NCBI GenBank assembly: GCA_003224515.1
Contig: QHZC01000031.1
Location: forward strand, 1-12,703
Direction: 5' to 3'
From: Acidobacteriota bacterium
Lineage (GTDB): Bacteria > Acidobacteriota > Terriglobia > Acidiferrales > UBA7541
DNA length: 12,703 nucleotides
The stretch's first letter is position 1, and each line of letters begins with the position of its first letter. Both the position numbers and the translations under genes were made by a program. This document shows, piece by piece, positions 8,436-12,703 of the stretch. The notes beneath the pieces were generated by a model. That model ran no database searches. It had not been told where the DNA came from and was given only the letters and a program-made list of their open reading frames with translations.

Positions 8436-9170
8436 TTAATTGTGGGTTCCGGCGGGCTCGACGATTTTGTGATATCGCTTCAGCTTGAGGGTGGAGAGTC
8501 TTTGCAAAGTACCGCTGGGTCAGCGGATCTCCGCATCCACCGTTCCCGCAACAAACCCATCACCGAGACCAACGATAACCCGCCTGTCGTGCGAGGAAAG
8601 ATAGCTCGCCCCTCTGGTAATCCAACGGATGAGCTTTCGTTTTCCCGTGTCCAGGGTAATTTTCGCCCCGATCGCATCGCGATTGCTTTTTGTTCCTTGC
8701 AGTTTGAAACCGACCCAGGGGTGATCCGAGCCCACACCATTGCGCAATAGGACGGGCTGATCATCGAGACGAGTGAAGACAATGTCCAAACCGCCGTCAT
8801 TATCGAAGTCGCCGGCCGCGAGACCCCGTGCAAGGTAAGCGAAGCGGAATGCCGAGCCAGCGTGCTTGCTCCGATCCTGGAAAAACTCCCTTCCCATCGT
8901 TGTGGAGGAGCAGTAGCGGCTCTTTATAATTCACGTGTCGTCTCAATGGCCTGGTTGATGTGACCATTCACGATGATCAGATCCAAATTTCGGTCATTGT
9001 CGTAGTCAATGAAATGAGTTCCCCAGCCGACATAGGATTTTGTGGAGGCGGCCAAGAGGAAAGGGACTGCTTTACTGTCCAAGGCGAACCAAGTCACGCG
9101 ACCGTCGCCCAGGCAGCAGCTCGGACGCCGCGCCCGAGGTAAGGGCGCGATGCTTATCCGCAGTCGGGAA
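8436..9170 (-). pseudogene. ASPIC/UnbV - FG-GAP (CRTAC1-like) protein remnant
   Basis: The minus strand encodes the C-terminal third of a CRTAC1-like FG-GAP protein in several frames. The first piece is LGDGR, VTWFALDSKAVPFLLAAS and YVGWGTHFIDYDND, then LDLIIVNGHINQAIETTR, ending in a shift at 8929-8932. The second is YKEPLLLLHNDGKGVF (8928 to about 8883), which shifts at a run of five T (8881-8885). The third is FQDRSKHAG, FAYLARGLAAGDFDNDGGLD and the ASPIC domain (GFKLQGTKSNRDAIGAKI, ITRGASYLSSHDRRVIVGLG). It ends at TGA 8520-8522, exactly where the family motif WPSG has its tryptophan. After the stop the same frame continues for 27 family-like residues (PSGTLQRLSTLKLKRYHKIV) to TAA at 8436. 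The N-terminal repeats are missing. The start of the recognisable part near 9170 is approximate. It is certainly not a working gene as written. Confidence 0.8.
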
Positions 9171-9201
9171 CCCCGTCGGCAAGAGTAACCAAACAGGTTC
9201 A

Positions 9202-10045
9202 TCAGACCTGCAGTTTGCGAAGATAGGGAACGCTGGCTTGCATCATTTCCAGGTTCATTTCGACGAAGTAATTCTTTATGCCGCCCACTTTCGCCGCAGT
9301 AAAGATTTTCTTCCAATCCAAAGTGTCCTGCCCCACCGCCATCACTTTCTTAGCTTTTGCCGACCAGCCTTGTACGTGCATTGAAATGAAGCGGCCAGGA
9401 TGCTTCGTGAAATACTCAGCGGCGTCATAGCCCCGGCTGATCGTGGAGACCTGAAACTGGAACTTGACCAGCTTCGGATCGATAAGGTCCAGCAATAAGT
9501 CATAAGTCCGTTTGCCGTCAACCATCGAGAGTTCAAAGTCCTCATTGTGAAGCCCCTGCTGGATACCAGCCTTGGCCGCCTGTTCGCCCATTTTGTTGTA
9601 TTCGTCGGCCGCTTGCTTCACATCATCCATTGTCGGTTTCCGGGGCCCGTCGAGGCTGGGCACGATCATTTGCGTCAGGCCAACATCTTTCGCCCAGGCA
9701 ATTCGGCCCTGTTGATTCTCCCTAAGTTCCTCGATGCCGAAGTGAGAACTCACACATCTGACACCTGCATCGCCGAGAATTCTCCGGAGCTCGGTGCCTG
9801 TGTATTTGCTCGGCGTAACCTACCGGCGAGCAAAGCTCAATCGTCTGAAATCCGGCCTCGGCAAGCTGCTTGATCGTGCCGGGAAAGTCCTGGGCGATCA
9901 TTGCCCGAACAGGCCACGTCTGACATCCGATTGGCATGCCCAGCGGATTGGCGCGAAGCTCCAGCGCACGTACGGAAACAAAGCCGGCCGCGGCGGCGCC
10001 TTTCGCCGCATTCTTAAGAAACGCTCTTCTCGAAGTCGCTGACAT
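9202..10045 (-). pseudogene. Sugar phosphate isomerase/epimerase, Tat-exported, frameshifted
   Basis: The start is the ATG at 10043-10045, six bases after GGAGG; a longer open frame upstream lacks this support. A twin-arginine signal (SRRAFLKNAAKGAAAAGF) opens the protein. The TIM-barrel (xylose-isomerase-like, AP_endonuc_2) fold begins with MPIGCQTWPVR and AGFQTIELCSPVGYA. At 9810-9812 the frame shifts, and the protein resumes as SKYTGTELRRILGDAGVRC, then SSHFGIEELRENQQGRIAW. Metal-site type segments follow (GLHNEDFE, VKFQFQ, ISMHVQGW, YFVEMN), and it ends in YLRKLQV. The visible total is about 280 residues. Relatives have a few extra residues (type DSGFxPL) between GYA and SKY, so a short deletion of 3n+2 bases is inferred. 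The enzyme class interconverts ketoses, inositols or keto-sugars. It starts 89 bases after the Gfo/Idh gene, a pairing frequent in sugar catabolism. Confidence 0.8.
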
Positions 10046-10134
10046 TGACGCCTCCTTGCTCGCTGATATTTTGCTACGCGACTGAGCCACCCGTGAACCG
10101 TTGAAATCTGCAGCTCTAAGATTACACGTACTCG

Positions 10135-11694
10135 CTAAAGTTCCCACCCGCTTCGACGTTCCGGGCGGACGTACTTCTGTGCGAGAGCGGAGTTAACGAC
10201 TCTCAGGTTGGCGCGATCCCAATGGAGTCTTTGTCCCAAGTGAGTCGCGAGATTTCCCAGGAGCAAAGTCTCGGTGACGAGGCCCGAGAATTCGAAATTC
10301 CCACCGGGCTTGACTTTGCTTCCTTTGCAGGCGTCGAGCCATTCCCTTTCGTTGCCAGGTGACCTTGGCAGTGTTTTTGCCGGCTCTTTGTAGCTATTCA
10401 TCTTCGTCTCGGGAATAAGCCTTGGACGGGCGCCATTGAAGGCGCAAAGAATTTTGCCACGGTCTCCGACGAAAAGGAGCCCTTCGTCATTTTCTTCCCC
10501 GTCCCCTTTTAGCGGACGGTCTTCTTCCAGCTCCTCCGGACGCGGCGGTTTTAGACCACCGTCATACCAGCTGAATTTCACGGGTGGCATGTCGCCACGG
10601 GCCGGGAAGGTGTAGCGGATGATCGAAGCCAGCGGGTAGGTCTCTTCGTAGCGCTCGCTCGAACTCGCTTCCACACTCATCGGCGCTTCCAGCTTTAGGA
10701 CCCGAAAAATCGTATCGAAACTGTAGGAACCCATGTCGCCAAGAGCGCCACAGCCAAAGTCGCTCCACCCGCGCCATACAAACGGCAAGTAAGCATGGTG
10801 GAAAGAGCGCTCGAGCGCCGGGCCGAGCCAGAGATCCCAATCCAAACCCTCCGGCACTCGTTCCGCTTCTTTGGGCCGTTCGAGACCTTGCGGCCAGTAC
10901 GGACGGCTGGACCAGTTGCTGACTTCGCGCACCGGCCCAATAGCGCCGTCCCAAATCCATTCACACAGCAAGCGCGTGGCTTCAGAGGCTTGATTCGCGA
11001 CCGCGATCTGAGTGGCCACGCCGGTATCGCGCGCGATTTCCACCATGCGGCGGGCCTCATAGATGGTGTGGGTTAAAGGCTTCTGGCAAAAGACATGCTT
11101 GCGCTTCTTCATCGCCGCTGCGGATACAGCCGCGTGCAGGTTGTCGGTGGTGCATACGACAACGGCATCGAGGTCCTTTTGCTTTTCGAGCAGCTCGCGG
11201 AAGTCACCGTAGGCCGTGCAGCCGCGAGACTCGCCGGAACGTTGCTGAAGACCATTGTAGGCGTCGACGATTTTCTGACACGGTTCGCGGCCTGCAACGC
11301 CACTGGTCACCTGGAGAGAATGGGTCAATTGAATGGGCTGGTCGGGGCTGAGCCAATCCCAGCCGCTATCGACGCCCAGCAATTTGCGCACGGACTTGCA
11401 AAACTCATGCACGTCCCACTGCGGGTGATTGGCGCTGGACCTGTTCGGATCGCAGACGGCGATGCCTTGTACGTCGGGTTCACGCAAAAAACGCAACATG
11501 ACGCGCAGACCCTGCGAGCCAACGCCGATAAACGCAATATTGACCTTGTCGCTCGGCGGAACATATCCCGCGCCGCCCAACACACGGCGCGGTACGATAG
11601 AGAGGCCCATCGCCGCCGCCGCGGTTTGCCCTAAGAACTTGCGCCGCGAAACCGAACCCTTTAGAGAGCTGCGAGACCGAGGTCGATTCTTCAC
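10135..11694 (-). CDS. Gfo/Idh/MocA family oxidoreductase, Tat-exported
   Basis: An intact 519-residue protein starting at GTG (11692-11694) after GGAGGG at short spacing. Residues 16-40 are a twin-arginine signal (SRRKFLGQTAAAAMG), so it is exported folded with its cofactor. The Rossmann fold shows FIGVGSQG (GxGxxG at 57-62) and an acidic CDPN at the end of strand two, suggesting NAD(P). The family dinucleotide-domain motif is FCQKPLTH (residues 202-209); QKP replaces the more common EKP, as in many acidobacterial and planctomycete members. The C-terminal domain (WDLWLGPA, GWSDFGCGALGDMGSYSFDT, LLFVGDRGKI, EREWLDACKG, LVTETLLLGNLA) is complete. The likely role is oxidation of a sugar or derivative; the substrate cannot be told. 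It heads a probable transcription unit with the epimerase and is, with the cytochrome fragment, one of the few undamaged minus-strand genes. Confidence 0.9.
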   Translation of the reverse strand: MKNRPRSRSSLKGSVSRRKFLGQTAAAAMGLSIVPRRVLGGAGYVPPSDKVNIAFIGVGSQGLRVMLRFLREPDVQGIAVCDPNRSSANHPQWDVHEFCKSVRKLLGVDSGWDWLSPDQPIQLTHSLQVTSGVAGREPCQKIVDAYNGLQQRSGESRGCTAYGDFRELLEKQKDLDAVVVCTTDNLHAAVSAAAMKKRKHVFCQKPLTHTIYEARRMVEIARDTGVATQIAVANQASEATRLLCEWIWDGAIGPVREVSNWSSRPYWPQGLERPKEAERVPEGLDWDLWLGPALERSFHHAYLPFVWRGWSDFGCGALGDMGSYSFDTIFRVLKLEAPMSVEASSSERYEETYPLASIIRYTFPARGDMPPVKFSWYDGGLKPPRPEELEEDRPLKGDGEENDEGLLFVGDRGKILCAFNGARPRLIPETKMNSYKEPAKTLPRSPGNEREWLDACKGSKVKPGGNFEFSGLVTETLLLGNLATHLGQRLHWDRANLRVVNSALAQKYVRPERRSGWEL

Positions 11695-12039
11695 TGTCCC
11701 TCCTAACCGCAGCTCACGGAAACCGCATGACTCTGGCTGCTGCTCGCATTTTGCACTGATTTACCACAGACTGATCGACTTGGATACAGTAAACGAACCA
11801 GTGGTCTGCATGTGCGAAAATTGGCCACCGCTCGCGACTGATCACGTGCGGATGACGGCGTACTCTTCAGGAAACAAACGCGTAAGGCCACTCGGAAGTG
11901 ATGGACTTGTGTCTGTACGTAGCGCATCTAAGTAATTTCAACTCTTTCGCGCGTCGAACCGTGCTGGTTCGCCGGAAATCCGCTGGCTCCAGGCAAACCA
12001 CATTCGCAAGTCAGATAGGACGTAACTCGTTTTTTCATT

Positions 12040-12079
12040 AAACGCCAAAAACAGCACATTCGCCCAAGTGAGGTACACG
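12040..12079 (+). repeat. Imperfect dispersed repeat, copy 2
   Basis: Partner of 1177-1215 in the same orientation (33 of 40 aligned columns identical). Here the palindromic core is degraded to GCACATTCGCC. Confidence 0.5.
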
Positions 12080-12091
12080 GTGGGTACACGG
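12072..12091 (+). repeat. Short direct repeat of GGTACACGG
   Basis: GGTACACGG occurs twice, separated by TG. It overlaps the end of repeat copy 2. It may be a local slippage duplication or part of the repeat's end. Confidence 0.5.
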
Positions 12092-12310
12092 AATGATCGT
12101 TGGCTCTGGCAGAACGGCAGGGTTGCGCGCATTGTCTTTGATCAGGCGGCGTCGTGAGCTTCTCAACATGTGGTGATCGTAGAAGAGCATTTTGCCGAAA
12201 GCCTCATGACTGACCCACCTTGGGGCCTGCCCGTTTCCCAACTCGCCTTGTGGTTGAACCAATAGCGGAAGATCTGCAATTCCCGGTGCTTTAAGCCGTT
12301 TGCCCGCGAA

Positions 12311-12703
12311 TCACTTAAGAGCCTTAAGGAATGCAATCAAATTCTTAAGGTCTTCGTCCTTTAACTCAACGGGCGTCATTCCTCCGTCCGTCATTGCATC
12401 TGTGGGTTGCTTCAAAATGCTCTCCAGCTTTGCGCTGTCGCACTTATCTCCCACTCCAATCAATGTTGGCGCTGCAGACGTTCCCGTCAAATCTTCGCCG
12501 TGACACTCGGCACAGCCCTCTTGGTCGAACACTTTCTTTCCTTTACCGGCAACCGGGTTAGTGAGCGCCACGGTGGCGGCAATGAGCGAAGGTCCCGCCA
12601 ACTCGGGTTCAAACGGCTTTTTCATGAAGGCCTCGACGTCCGCGCGCTGCTTTGCGAGTTGAGGCGCTATGCTCGGATCGCGCAAATCATGGCGATGACT
12701 GAT
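12311..12703 (-). CDS. C-type cytochrome, C-terminal domain, partial at right edge
   Basis: The frame is open to the right edge, so the start is outside; a TTG at 12685 need not be the start since family-like protein precedes it. The visible 130 residues start HRHDLRDPSIAPQLAKQR, then a helical ADVEAFMKKPFEPELAG linker. A mono-haem cytochrome c domain follows: GKKVFDQEGCAECHGEDLTG with CAECH (residues 64-68) as haem-binding motif and histidine ligand, and M109 in DGGMTPVELKDEDL as the probable distal ligand. It ends in a final helix NLIAFLKALK. It acts outside the cytoplasmic membrane in electron transfer. The linker resembles the C-terminal extension of cytochrome b/c fusion subunits of a bc-type complex, but that is a guess since the N-terminal part is not visible. 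Confidence 0.85.
   Translation of the reverse strand: MSHRHDLRDPSIAPQLAKQRADVEAFMKKPFEPELAGPSLIAATVALTNPVAGKGKKVFDQEGCAECHGEDLTGTSAAPTLIGVGDKCDSAKLESILKQPTDAMTDGGMTPVELKDEDLKNLIAFLKALK

Larger units (their letters stand above)
11695..12310. other. Intergenic region without a recognised gene
   Basis: Between the cytochrome c end and the Gfo/Idh start, 616 bases hold no reading frame I recognise; short open frames of 64-75 codons on both strands have no family features. It presumably holds the promoter of the Gfo/Idh-epimerase unit, but I see no clear -35/-10 pair. Visible structure: a CGAACC-GTGCT-GGTTCG hairpin at 11955-11971, one copy of the dispersed repeat at 12040-12079, and a nine-base direct repeat (12072-12091). 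On the minus strand at about 12100-12260 a frame with KMLFYDHHMLRSSRRRLIKD could be a decayed gene, but I cannot name it. Confidence 0.5.

Noticed and set aside
8520..8522. TGA as selenocysteine or reassigned tryptophan codon
   Set aside because: No SECIS-like structure was recognised, TGA serves as a normal stop elsewhere (for example DUF2277), and the same gene has other frame lesions.
11095..11634. 179-codon plus-strand open frame
   Set aside because: Antisense shadow of the Rossmann domain of the Gfo/Idh gene.
12311..12345. CTTAAG-type inverted repeats near the cytochrome stop as a terminator
   Set aside because: They lie within coding sequence for the repeated Leu-Lys residues of the final helix, and there is no T-run after them.
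1..12703. CRISPR array, tRNA, rRNA or insertion sequence
   Set aside because: No regularly spaced repeats, cloverleaf, rRNA signature or transposase motif was recognised on either strand by reading; a tRNAscan or ISfinder search was not possible.

Overview
The window looks like a chromosomal segment of an Acidobacteriota (Terriglobia/Bryobacteria-type) genome, probably from an environmental or metagenomic source. The reasons are an Oar-like TonB-dependent receptor with an N-terminal carboxypeptidase-regulatory domain, a MerR-TPR type protein, a DUF2277 protein, Tat-exported Gfo/Idh/MocA oxidoreductase and sugar epimerase genes, an ASPIC/UnbV protein and a CAECH-type cytochrome c. This placement rests on family recognition only; no search was run.

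Layout. Left edge, + strand: the 3' part of a TPR protein (to 686) and a complete DUF2277 gene (785-1075). Positions 1286-1968 hold two head-to-head gene remnants, an SMP-30/gluconolactonase on the minus strand and the C-terminus of a sugar-acid type MFS transporter on the plus strand. All remaining recognisable genes are on the minus strand. In transcription order they are: the C-terminus of a cytochrome c protein (from the right edge to 12311), a 616-base non-coding gap, a Gfo/Idh/MocA oxidoreductase (11694-10135), a sugar phosphate isomerase/epimerase (10045-9202, frameshifted), a decayed ASPIC/UnbV remnant (about 9170-8436), a promoter region, an Oar-like receptor (8159-4376, frameshifted) and a discoidin-domain glycoside hydrolase (4308-2066, frameshifted).

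Taken together the intact ancestors would form a carbohydrate acquisition and oxidation locus: outer-membrane import (receptor), extracytoplasmic hydrolysis (hydrolase), Tat-exported or periplasmic sugar oxidation and isomerisation (Gfo/Idh plus epimerase), with lactonase and MFS functions nearby. This functional linkage is inferred from gene content and order.

The most striking property is damage. Six of the ten recognisable genes (SMP-30, MFS, hydrolase, receptor, epimerase, ASPIC) carry frame-disrupting lesions. At several of them the reading frame shifts exactly where a short loop expected from the family is also missing, while the flanking protein sequence is still well conserved. This fits either a recently and repeatedly deleted locus or systematic assembly error, and read-level data would separate the two. 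No tRNA, rRNA, CRISPR array or insertion sequence was recognised.
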